A stretch of DNA of 44,496 nucleotides from PWHG01 sp964406935 (lineage in GTDB: Bacteria; Patescibacteriota; Patescibacteriia; Patescibacteriales; UBA12465), in contig CAYOTM010000005.1 in NCBI GenBank assembly GCA_964406935.1, positions 1 to 44,496 on the forward strand, read 5' to 3'. A program made the position numbers and the translations under genes. Positions 38,021 through 44,496 of the stretch are shown here, in pieces. Below the pieces are notes generated by a model. That model did not search any database. It saw nothing but the letters and a program-made list of their open reading frames with translations, and was not told the origin of the DNA. Numbering within the stretch: the first letter of the stretch is position 1; every line of letters starts with the position of its first letter.

Positions 38021-38740
38021 ATGTTTGCTGTTCAACTGGAAAAATTTGCTGGGCCCTTGGGAGCGCTGTTAACGATGATTGAAAATGAAAAGTTGGATAT
38101 CACCGAAATTACCCTCGCCGGAATCGCCGATCAATATTTAGCTTATGTAAAATCCGCTCCCGAAATTAACCCCGAAGAGGTGGCCGATTTTTTAGTAGTG
38201 GCCGCTAAATTATTATGGTTAAAATCTAAGGCCCTACTTCCTTACTTGAGCCAAGAAGAAGAGCCTGAACTTGATGAGTTAGCCAAACAACTTCGAATGT
38301 ATAAGGAGTTTGCTGACGCTAGTTTAAAAATTGCTGATTTAGTGGCTCAGGGAAATTTTTTATTTGTCCCCGAGTTTAATCGTCAAAATCGTCGTCAACT
38401 ATTTAACTTACCAGTTTTTGTTGCCCCGGTTCACTTGCAAGCAACTGATTTAAAAAGTATCATGCTTGATATTTTGCGCCGTTTAGCAATTAGCCAACCC
38501 TTGCCTACTGAAAAACTAGAAGCCAAAATTAGTTTAGATGAACGCTTAGTGGCGATTCGCCAACTTTTAATTAAACAAGTCTCCTTTAATTTTCGTCAGT
38601 TAATTAATCAAGGCGCTTCCCGCACGGAAATTATTGTTAACCTGCTAGCGGTTTTAGAATTAATCAAACAACAAGAACTAGAATTTGAACAAACTGAGCT
38701 GTTTGCGGATATTCGTTTGTCCAAAGCCAGTTCACTGTAA
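38021..38740 (+). CDS. scpA: segregation and condensation protein ScpA
   Basis: ScpA is the kleisin that bridges the Smc dimer. The 239-residue product has the N-terminal FAGPLGALLTMIENEKLDIT (usually F-GPLDLLL-LI) and EVADFLVVAAKLLWLKSKAL, the Smc-neck-binding helix, then a winged-helix C terminus (RTEIIVNLLAVLELIKQQEL). Its partner scpB follows by 4 bases. smc itself is not in the window. Confidence 0.93.
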   Translation: MFAVQLEKFAGPLGALLTMIENEKLDITEITLAGIADQYLAYVKSAPEINPEEVADFLVVAAKLLWLKSKALLPYLSQEEEPELDELAKQLRMYKEFADASLKIADLVAQGNFLFVPEFNRQNRRQLFNLPVFVAPVHLQATDLKSIMLDILRRLAISQPLPTEKLEAKISLDERLVAIRQLLIKQVSFNFRQLINQGASRTEIIVNLLAVLELIKQQELEFEQTELFADIRLSKASSL

Positions 38741-38744
38741 ATTT

Positions 38745-39287
38745 ATGGCCCTCATTTTTCAATTAGAGTCTTTATTATTTGCCGCTGGTCGCCCCCTAAC
38801 TTTAAAGGAGTTAAGCAACTTATTAAATTTAGATAACCAGCCAATTAAAAACGCCCTGGAAGAGTTAGCTAATAATTATCAAGAGCAGGGTCGAGGTTTG
38901 CGCTTAATTAATAATGGTCATAAATATCAACTAACAACTGCCCCGGAACAAGCCGCTCTGGTTAGTCGCTTACTACAAGAAGAAATTAGTGGTGAGCTTA
39001 GTCGTCCCAGCCTGGAGGCCCTAACGATTATTGCCTATCGGGGGCCAATCGCCAAAACAGAAATTGAACGGATTCGCGGGGTAAATTGTAGTTTAATTTT
39101 ACGTAATTTATTATTGCGAGGTTTAATTGAGGAAAATTTTAATAAACAGACTCAAGAAAATTATTATCAAGTTTCTTTAGATTTTGTTCGTCACTTGGGC
39201 TTAAATGATTGTCAGCAGTTACCAGATTTTGAGCGTCTAAGTAGCCAGGAAAGCCTGGAGGAAATGATTACAAGAAACGAAGATTAG
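38745..39287 (+). CDS. scpB: segregation and condensation protein ScpB
   Basis: ScpB dimers bind ScpA and regulate Smc. I start it at the ATG at 38745 (MALIFQLESLLFAAGRPLTL), which gives 180 residues; the open frame goes back to 38685 but that part overlaps scpA and does not resemble ScpB. Two winged-helix domains can be read, with RPSLEALTIIAYRGPIAKTE, the most conserved family segment, and EIERIRGVNCSLILRNLLLR. Length is normal for the family. Confidence 0.93.
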   Translation: MALIFQLESLLFAAGRPLTLKELSNLLNLDNQPIKNALEELANNYQEQGRGLRLINNGHKYQLTTAPEQAALVSRLLQEEISGELSRPSLEALTIIAYRGPIAKTEIERIRGVNCSLILRNLLLRGLIEENFNKQTQENYYQVSLDFVRHLGLNDCQQLPDFERLSSQESLEEMITRNED

Positions 39288-39291
39288 CTAA

Positions 39292-40209
39292 ATGACTTAT
39301 TGGATTGTCAGCAAATTTATTTTACCCTGGCTCTGGTTGTTACTTAATTGTTGTCCGGGAGTATATTTTCATACTGGTCCCTGGTTGGGTCCAGAAAATT
39401 GTCAAAGCAATCAGTTGCCTGATAGTCAGGAAATTGTTAGCTTAGCTATTTTAAATCAGACTCCGGATATTTCTGCTCCCAGTGCGACGGTTTATGCACC
39501 CGATAATAATTTTTGGTTATTTGAACAAGCAGCCACCGAGAAACGACCAATTGCTAGCATTACTAAATTAATGACGGCCCTGGTTTTTCTTGATACCAAG
39601 CCTGATTGGGAAAAGCTCTATACGATTGAGCGAGCGGATAATGTTATTGGTGGTCGTTTAAACTTATTTTTAGGCGATACTTTAAATTTACGTGATTTGT
39701 TTTATACAGCTTTAATTTCGTCGGATAATGGAGCTACGGTGGCTTTGGCTAGAAGCACTGGTCTTAGTCAGGAAGAATTTGTGGTGGCGATGAATGATAA
39801 GGCAAGATCTTTAAATTTATTAGACACCGAATTTGCTGATCCAACTGGTTTAAGTGATCGCAATTTATCAACCGCCAAAGACGTAGCCCGCTTAGCCAGT
39901 TTTGCCCTTGATCAAGAAATTATCAATCAAGCTTTAAATCAGGCAGATTATCGATTTATTACGGAGCAGGGAAGAGAAAAAATTATTATTTCTACTGATA
40001 ATTTATTAAGAGATCAACCAGCTAATATTTTAGCGATTGGTGGAAAAACCGGTTATACTGATTTGGCTGGCTATTGCTTTGTTGGTCGCTTTCAAGATGA
40101 GACTGGTAAAGAAGTATTTTCTGTGGTTTTAGGGGCGTCTGGCCGTGAATCCCGTTTTCAAGAAGCGAGTTTGCTGGCCAACTGGGCCTTAACTGATTGT
40201 CAGTGGTAA
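39292..40209 (+). CDS. D-alanyl-D-alanine carboxypeptidase (S11 family)
   Basis: This penicillin-binding protein trims D-Ala from peptidoglycan stem peptides. The 305-residue product has a hydrophobic N terminus (about residues 4-22; signal or anchor) with two cysteines at 20-21, and the three serine-peptidase motifs: S89-I-T-K92, S144-D-N146 and K252-T-G. The segment ADPTGLSDRNLSTAKDVARL is typical of DacA/PBP5-like enzymes. It lacks the C-terminal beta domain and membrane helix of PBP5, so it is either anchored by its N terminus or released. It follows scpB by 4 bases. Confidence 0.93.
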   Translation: MTYWIVSKFILPWLWLLLNCCPGVYFHTGPWLGPENCQSNQLPDSQEIVSLAILNQTPDISAPSATVYAPDNNFWLFEQAATEKRPIASITKLMTALVFLDTKPDWEKLYTIERADNVIGGRLNLFLGDTLNLRDLFYTALISSDNGATVALARSTGLSQEEFVVAMNDKARSLNLLDTEFADPTGLSDRNLSTAKDVARLASFALDQEIINQALNQADYRFITEQGREKIIISTDNLLRDQPANILAIGGKTGYTDLAGYCFVGRFQDETGKEVFSVVLGASGRESRFQEASLLANWALTDCQW

Positions 40210-40225
40210 AAATTAATTATTTATC

Positions 40226-40579
40226 ATGAAAATAAGATTTCAACTGGAACAACTTGGCGAACATTCCCCCTTGCAATTTTTAAGACGAGCTGGTTATAGC
40301 CCCCTAGGTAATCGTCAAACTGGTGACCCTAGTTTTGTTAAACGTTTAAGTTCTGATTTTTATCCCCGTTTTCATATTTATCTGGACTTGACTAGTCAGC
40401 CGGCTTGCTTTAATCTTCATCTTGATCAAAAAAAAGCTTCTTATGATAAGCAAACGGCTCATAGTGGTGAGTATGATGGTGACTTAGTTGAGCAAGAAGC
40501 TGCCCGCTTGTCAGCCTTAATGATTAATCATTCTTTAAAAAATAACCCTGACTCTTCATCTAGTAATCTCTTTAATTAA
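40226..40579 (+). CDS. unrecognised 117-residue protein before dnaG
   Basis: No function known to me. The protein is soluble and highly structured in look: MKIRFQLEQLGEHSPLQFLR, then RAGYSPLGN, SFVKRLSSDFYPRFHIYLDL, then FNLHLDQKKASYDKQTAHSG with EYDGDLVEQEAARL. Aromatic and histidine residues are unusually dense in the middle (FYPRFHIYL, FNLHLDQK, AHSGEYDGD). The His/Asp/Glu clusters could bind metal or a phosphate, but this is a guess. I have the impression of similar proteins in other CPR genomes; that is memory, not a search. dnaG starts 11 bases downstream, so they are probably cotranscribed. Confidence 0.75.
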   Translation: MKIRFQLEQLGEHSPLQFLRRAGYSPLGNRQTGDPSFVKRLSSDFYPRFHIYLDLTSQPACFNLHLDQKKASYDKQTAHSGEYDGDLVEQEAARLSALMINHSLKNNPDSSSSNLFN

Positions 40580-40590
40580 TATTCTTATCT

Positions 40591-42402
40591 ATGTCAGCTG
40601 CTGAGGAAATAAAATCACGCCTGGATATTGTTGATGTTCTTCGCGAATATATTCAGGTAAAGGCAGTGGGCGCTAATTTTCAAGCGCTCTGTCCTTTTCA
40701 TCGGGAAAAAACCCCGTCTTTTATTATTTCCCCTGACAAGCAAATTTGGCATTGTTTTGGTTGTAATCAAGGGGGTGATATTTTTTCTTTTGTGATGGAA
40801 ATGGAGTCTTTAAGCTTTGTTGAGGCTTTGCGCTTACTGGCCCCTAAGGCCGGAGTGACTTTAGAAGCGGAAACAGGTAAGGATCATTCTCGACGCCGTC
40901 GCTTATTAGCTTTACTCAAACTAGCTAGTGATTATTATGCTCGTCTGCTTAATCAAGATGAGGCCGGAGAAACCTGTCGTCAATATTTACTTGATCGGGG
41001 GCTTAACCGAGAAACTTTAAGTTTATGGTCAATTGGTTATAGTCGCGATAGCTGGGATGATGCTTTAAAGTTTTTTCGAGGACAAACAGCCTTGGGTCGG
41101 CAGTTTACTGATGAGGAAATTTTTGCGGCTGGTTTAAGTATTAAAAAAGAGGGAACTAATCGTTACTTTGATCGCTTTCGGGCGAGGATTATGTTTCCAA
41201 TTAAAGACCAGTCAGGTCAAGTCGTCGCTTTTTCGGCTCGGATTGATCCTAGTCAGGAAGAAAAAGTTAGTTTGGGTAAGTATATTAATAGCCCTCAAAC
41301 TGAAGTTTATGATAAAAGCAGTATTTTGTTTGGTCTTGACCAGGCTAAAACGGCGATTAAAGAGCAAGGTTGGGCCTTAATTGTAGAGGGGCAAATGGAT
41401 GTGATTACTTGTCATCAACATGGTTTTAAAAATGCAGTGGCTTCTTCTGGTACGGCCTTAACTCGTCAACAGTTACAATTAATTAAACGTTATAGTGAAA
41501 ATATTGCTTTAGCCTTTGATATGGATAAGGCGGGACAACTGGCGGCTGATCGGGGAATTCAGGAAGCGATGCAGCTGGATATGCGGATTAAAGTCATTGT
41601 TTTACCGGCTGGTTATAAAGACCCAGCTGATTGTTTGCTGGCTGACCCCGAGGCCTTTAAACAGGCGGTGCTTAATTCTCAGCCAATGATGGAGTATTAT
41701 TTTAGTAAGACTTTAGCTGATCGTAATTTGCAAGACTTAGAGGAAAAAAGAAATGTGAGCCAAATTATTTTAAAAATGATTGTGAAATTAGCGAGCCGTC
41801 TGGATCAAGATTTTTGGTTTAAACGCTTAAGTGAAACAATTGATGTCCCGGAGTATATTTTAAGAGAAAGTGCTAGCGCCTTAATTGATCCTTCTCCGGT
41901 AAACACTGAAATTAATAAACAAGCGGTTCCTGATCAGCCACAGACTAGCCGCTCGGAAAAAATTAGTGAGCTTCTATTGGCCTTACTTTTAAAATTTCCC
42001 GCTTTAATCCCTTACGCGATTACTAATTTAGAGCCCGATTATTTAGCCGGAGAAGTTTTTCCCTCAGTTTACAAGAATTTGATTATTTACTATAATAAGT
42101 TCGCTACTTTTGATTATCAGCCGTTTGCTCACTATCTAAGTGAGCACGATCAGGTAGCTACTAAATTTTTAGATCGGCTCGCTTTACTTGGCGAACGCGA
42201 TTATTATAACTTTACCAGCGATCAAGCTAAGGCGGAGTTTATTACTGCCTTAATGGAATTGAAACGTTATTTTTATCAACAACAGGTTAAAATATTAGAA
42301 AAAAAGATTAGCCAAGCGGAGGCCGCTGGCCAGACAGAAGAACTAGAATCTTTAATGCAGGAATTAAAAAAAATTACTGATAATTTTAAAAAATTATCTT
42401 AA
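40591..42402 (+). CDS. dnaG: DNA primase DnaG
   Basis: DnaG makes RNA primers for replication. The 603-residue product has the CHC2 zinc finger (C34, H37, C55, C58; CPFHREKTPSF then WHCFGCNQGGD), the RNA polymerase domain with YFDRFRARIMFPIKDQSGQV, and a TOPRIM core with VEGQMDVI (E266) and AFDMDKAGQLAADRG. The C-terminal part from about 440 is helical and would bind the helicase DnaB, but is not clearly conserved. Length is normal. rpoD follows by 9 bases, forming the well-known dnaG-rpoD pair (with rpsU missing). Confidence 0.96.
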   Translation: MSAAEEIKSRLDIVDVLREYIQVKAVGANFQALCPFHREKTPSFIISPDKQIWHCFGCNQGGDIFSFVMEMESLSFVEALRLLAPKAGVTLEAETGKDHSRRRRLLALLKLASDYYARLLNQDEAGETCRQYLLDRGLNRETLSLWSIGYSRDSWDDALKFFRGQTALGRQFTDEEIFAAGLSIKKEGTNRYFDRFRARIMFPIKDQSGQVVAFSARIDPSQEEKVSLGKYINSPQTEVYDKSSILFGLDQAKTAIKEQGWALIVEGQMDVITCHQHGFKNAVASSGTALTRQQLQLIKRYSENIALAFDMDKAGQLAADRGIQEAMQLDMRIKVIVLPAGYKDPADCLLADPEAFKQAVLNSQPMMEYYFSKTLADRNLQDLEEKRNVSQIILKMIVKLASRLDQDFWFKRLSETIDVPEYILRESASALIDPSPVNTEINKQAVPDQPQTSRSEKISELLLALLLKFPALIPYAITNLEPDYLAGEVFPSVYKNLIIYYNKFATFDYQPFAHYLSEHDQVATKFLDRLALLGERDYYNFTSDQAKAEFITALMELKRYFYQQQVKILEKKISQAEAAGQTEELESLMQELKKITDNFKKLS

Positions 42403-42411
42403 CTATTTATT

Positions 42412-43833
42412 ATGAGCGCTGTTAAAAAAAATCAAACTAAGACGGCTAAACGAGCAATTGAAAAAAAACAATCGTCAGCTAAAAAGTCTTCCGCAATTAA
42501 AAAATCCTTGAAACCTGCTAAAAAAGCTTCGTCTTTTTCTAAAAATAGTTCGGCTAAATCGGCTAAAAAAAATTCGGGCGTGGTTAAGAAAAAATCCCCA
42601 ACCAAGCCAGTTACCAAGAAAAAAACGAATAACCAGTCAGTTAGATCACGAGCCGCCGCTAAAAGAGCCAGTCACTTTAAAAATAAAGTAATCAGGCAAG
42701 CTCAGGCCAGAAAAAAAGCTAAAGATATTGGTTCCCCTCGAGAGATTATTCGTCCTTCAACTGAAAGCTTACAGCGTTTAATTGATAAAGGTAAAATGCG
42801 CGGTTTTCTCACTGAAACTGAATTGGTTCATTTATTTCCAGAAGTGGAGGAATATATTTACGATTACGAATTATTTTTAGGGGATATTTATAAACAGGGT
42901 TTAAAAATAGTTGAAGATTCTGGGCGAATTTTAGATACTCAATCCCAGCAAACCAGTGGGATGGATAAAAAAGTGGCCTCCGCTCTCAGTGTTGATTTGT
43001 CTAAATTATCATCTGACTCGATTCAGATGTATCTTAAGGAAATTGGTAAAGTTCCTTTACTGAATTCTGAGGAAGAAGTGGAGCTAGCTAAACGTAAAGA
43101 AAAAGGTGACCGTGAGGCGGAAAAGAAAATTATTGAAGCTAACTTACGTTTAGTGGTATCAATTGCTAAGAAATTTGCTGGGGCTAAGGGCTTAAGTTTA
43201 CTTGATTTAATTCAAGAAGGAAATATTGGTTTATTTCGGGCAGTGGAAAAATTTGAATATCGCAAAGGTTATAAATTTTCTACTTACGCTACCTGGTGGA
43301 TTCGTCAGGCCATTACTCGGGCTTTAGCTGATCAATCACGAACGATTAGAATTCCGGTTCACATGGTGGAAACGATTAATAAATTTCAACAAGTTCAGCG
43401 AACTCTGATTCAAGAATTAGGTAGAGAACCTTTACCTGAGGAAATTGCCTCTGAGATGGGCGAAGATATTGAAAAAGTTCGTTATATTATCAAAATTTCG
43501 CAAGATACGATTTCCTTGGAAACCACGATTGGCGATGATGAAGAAGATTCAACTCTAGAGGATTTTATTGAAGACGTTAAAAATGTTACTCCAGAAAGAG
43601 CGGCTGCCCTGCAATTGCTTCGTGATTACGTAAAAGAAATTGTTGCTCAACTCTCCCCTCGGGAACAAAAAATTCTCGAAATGCGTTTTGGTTTAATTGA
43701 CGGTGTAGCCCACACTCTAGAAGAAGTTGGTCAAGAATTTGAAGTTACTCGTGAGCGGATTCGGCAAATTGAATCTAAGGCCTTGGAAAAAATTCGTAAG
43801 ATTAAGGGCTTAAAAAAATTAGAAGATTATTAA
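42412..43833 (+). CDS. rpoD: primary sigma factor (sigma-70) with lysine-rich N-terminal extension
   Basis: This is the housekeeping sigma factor. The 473-residue product has region 1.1-like sequence (about 117-165; LQRLIDKGKMRGFLTETELV), region 1.2 (SDSIQMYLKEIGKVPLLNSE, near 201-220), region 2 (EKKIIEANLRLVVSIAKKFA, then GLFRAVEKFEYRKGYKFSTY and ATWWIRQAITRAL, to about 304), region 3 (RIPVHMVETINKFQ) and region 4 with the -35-reading VTRERIRQIESKALEKIRK (446-464). The first 105 residues are a tail rich in K, S and A, like a histone H1 tail. It is not part of the usual sigma family. dnaG precedes it. Confidence 0.95.
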   Translation: MSAVKKNQTKTAKRAIEKKQSSAKKSSAIKKSLKPAKKASSFSKNSSAKSAKKNSGVVKKKSPTKPVTKKKTNNQSVRSRAAAKRASHFKNKVIRQAQARKKAKDIGSPREIIRPSTESLQRLIDKGKMRGFLTETELVHLFPEVEEYIYDYELFLGDIYKQGLKIVEDSGRILDTQSQQTSGMDKKVASALSVDLSKLSSDSIQMYLKEIGKVPLLNSEEEVELAKRKEKGDREAEKKIIEANLRLVVSIAKKFAGAKGLSLLDLIQEGNIGLFRAVEKFEYRKGYKFSTYATWWIRQAITRALADQSRTIRIPVHMVETINKFQQVQRTLIQELGREPLPEEIASEMGEDIEKVRYIIKISQDTISLETTIGDDEEDSTLEDFIEDVKNVTPERAAALQLLRDYVKEIVAQLSPREQKILEMRFGLIDGVAHTLEEVGQEFEVTRERIRQIESKALEKIRKIKGLKKLEDY

Positions 43834-43836
43834 TTT

Positions 43837-44316
43837 ATGCTAGCGACTTTTCGAGTAGGTATTGGTTTTGGTTTAAGCTCCGCCATCATTACCACCTTAG
43901 GAGTGATTGTTGGATTAGGACTTGGTTTAGACTCCAAGCTAGCAATTATTGGAGCCGTTCTCACAATTGCGATTGCTGATTCTTTGTCTGACGCTCTGGG
44001 GGTGCATATTGCTAAAGAGGCGGAAGGGAATTTTAGTCATCGTCAAGTTTGGCGGGTGACTATCTTAACATTTATCTTCAAGTTAATTTTTTCCTTGTCC
44101 TTTTTACCAATGCTTATTTTTTTACCCTTAAATATTGGAATTTATAGTTCAATTGCCTGGGGCTTAATAATTTTAGCAGTTTTTAGTTATAAATTAGCCA
44201 AATTTAATCGTCAGAAACCACTTTATGTTATTGCCGAACACCTAATTATTGCCCTGTTAGTGATCGGCTTAACCTATTTAATTGGTATTTTTATTAATAA
44301 TTTGCTTAATAATTGA
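43837..44316 (+). CDS. VIT1/CCC1-like integral membrane protein (short)
   Basis: A 159-residue protein with about five hydrophobic segments (roughly 5-28, 33-50, 74-95, 99-118, 131-155). The segment AIADSLSDALGVHIAKEAEG resembles the second helix region of VIT1/CCC1-like iron/manganese transporters, where a small conserved acidic helix is found. It is only about two thirds of the usual VIT length, and no metal-binding loop between helices 2 and 3 can be seen. Transport is therefore not certain. It starts 3 bases after rpoD and its stop TGA overlaps the TTGACA of the tRNA promoter. Confidence 0.72.
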   Translation: MLATFRVGIGFGLSSAIITTLGVIVGLGLGLDSKLAIIGAVLTIAIADSLSDALGVHIAKEAEGNFSHRQVWRVTILTFIFKLIFSLSFLPMLIFLPLNIGIYSSIAWGLIILAVFSYKLAKFNRQKPLYVIAEHLIIALLVIGLTYLIGIFINNLLNN

Positions 44317-44340
44317 CAGTTTTTTTATATTTGATAAAAT
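44313..44340 (+). promoter_or_regulatory. promoter for tRNA-Asn
   Basis: A perfect -35 TTGACA (44313-44318) and TAAAAT (44335-44340, five of six) are 16 bases apart. A second TATAAT (44379-44384) without a good -35 lies closer to the tRNA. Either could drive it; the first has both boxes. Confidence 0.6.
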
Positions 44341-44403
44341 TAACAAGTAAATAATCTTATTTTTTCAATAATATTATTTATAATTAGCTTAACAATTAAA
44401 TAT

Positions 44404-44475
44404 TCCCGGGTAGCGCAGCGGTAGCGCAGTTGGCTGTTAACCAATTGGTCGTCGGTTCGAATCCGACCCCGGGAG
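44404..44475 (+). tRNA. tRNA-Asn (anticodon GTT)
   Basis: A full cloverleaf can be drawn. Acceptor TCCCGGG (44404-44410) pairs with CCCGGGA (44468-44474). The D stem is GCGC (44413-44416) with GCGC (44424-44427). The anticodon stem is GTTGG (44429-44433) with CCAAT (44441-44445), one G-U pair, around the loop CTGTTAA, anticodon GTT (44436-44438). The T arm is GTCGG-TTCGAAT-CCGAC (44451-44467). Discriminator base G fits tRNA-Asn. The CCA end is not encoded (GCAAAA follows), so a CCA-adding enzyme is needed. The D loop has only seven bases. Confidence 0.95.
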
Positions 44476-44496
44476 CAAAACACAAAATCAGGCTTT

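Noticed and set aside
38685..38744. Extended N terminus of scpB overlapping scpA
   Set aside because: The extra residues are not ScpB-like; ATG 38745 has the usual context and the conserved start.
42432..42617. Minus-strand frame within rpoD
   Set aside because: It is the mirror of the lysine-rich sigma tail (AAA/AAG codons read as TTT/CTT); no start context or family features.
1..44496. Prophage, insertion sequence, integron, CRISPR or defence island
   Set aside because: No transposase, integrase, cas, restriction or phage genes and no terminal repeats were seen; nearly all the window is core housekeeping.

Overview
The window is an AT-rich stretch (GC by eye somewhat under 40 percent, not computed) from a bacterium that looks like a member of the Candidate Phyla Radiation (Patescibacteria), most likely the Parcubacteria side. 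Evidence: a continuous ribosomal-protein superoperon with no rpmD (L30) between S5 and L15; several shortened enzymes (alanyl-tRNA synthetase without its C-terminal domain, RNA polymerase alpha without its C-terminal domain, ComEC without its metallo-beta-lactamase domain); an archaeal-type AspRS; and small unrecognised proteins in housekeeping operons. UGA is an ordinary stop codon (ftsW, comEC and recO end in TGA and a genuine RF2 gene is present), so this is not one of the UGA-recoding CPR lineages.

Layout. 1-6967: end of a cell-wall/division cluster (mraY partial, ftsW, murG, murC, murB) followed by alaS. 7015-11775: a consensus sigma-70 promoter, a terminator-like leader hairpin, then infA-rpmJ-rpsM-rpsK-rpsD-rpoA-rplQ-rplM-rpsI, closed by a strong intrinsic terminator. 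11801-16525: a small island with a membrane-anchored metallophosphoesterase, prfB, comEC, the only minus-strand gene (rpmB), and a site-2-type protease. 16533-32896: the str-S10-spc block (rpsL-rpsG-fusA-unknown-tuf-rpsJ-rplC ... rplO-secY), closed by a terminator. 32898-44316: a run of compact same-strand genes: an unknown protein, map, ruvX, recO, aspS, asnS, scpA, scpB, a D,D-carboxypeptidase, an unknown small protein, dnaG, rpoD and a VIT-like membrane protein. 44404-44475: tRNA-Asn(GUU).

The genes are nearly all core information processing (translation, transcription, replication priming, chromosome condensation, recombination) plus peptidoglycan synthesis. I saw no phage, insertion sequence, CRISPR array or defence system. 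No intergenic stretch reaches 300 bases; the longest are 21847-22036, 16526-16683 and 15775-15913, and each holds promoter or RNA-structure signals.

The most interesting material is non-coding and regulatory: several ribosomal-protein and translation-factor genes are preceded by foldable leaders, including a putative terminator/antiterminator before rplC, a terminator-like hairpin abutting infA, a possible three-way junction before tuf, and hairpins between rpsL/rpsG and rplE/rpsN. Second is a protein pattern: many translation/transcription proteins carry charge-biased, probably disordered tails (S11, S9, S5, L3, L22, L23, RpoA, sigma-70). Third are three unrecognised small proteins in core operons (19799-20125, 32935-33234, 40226-40579).
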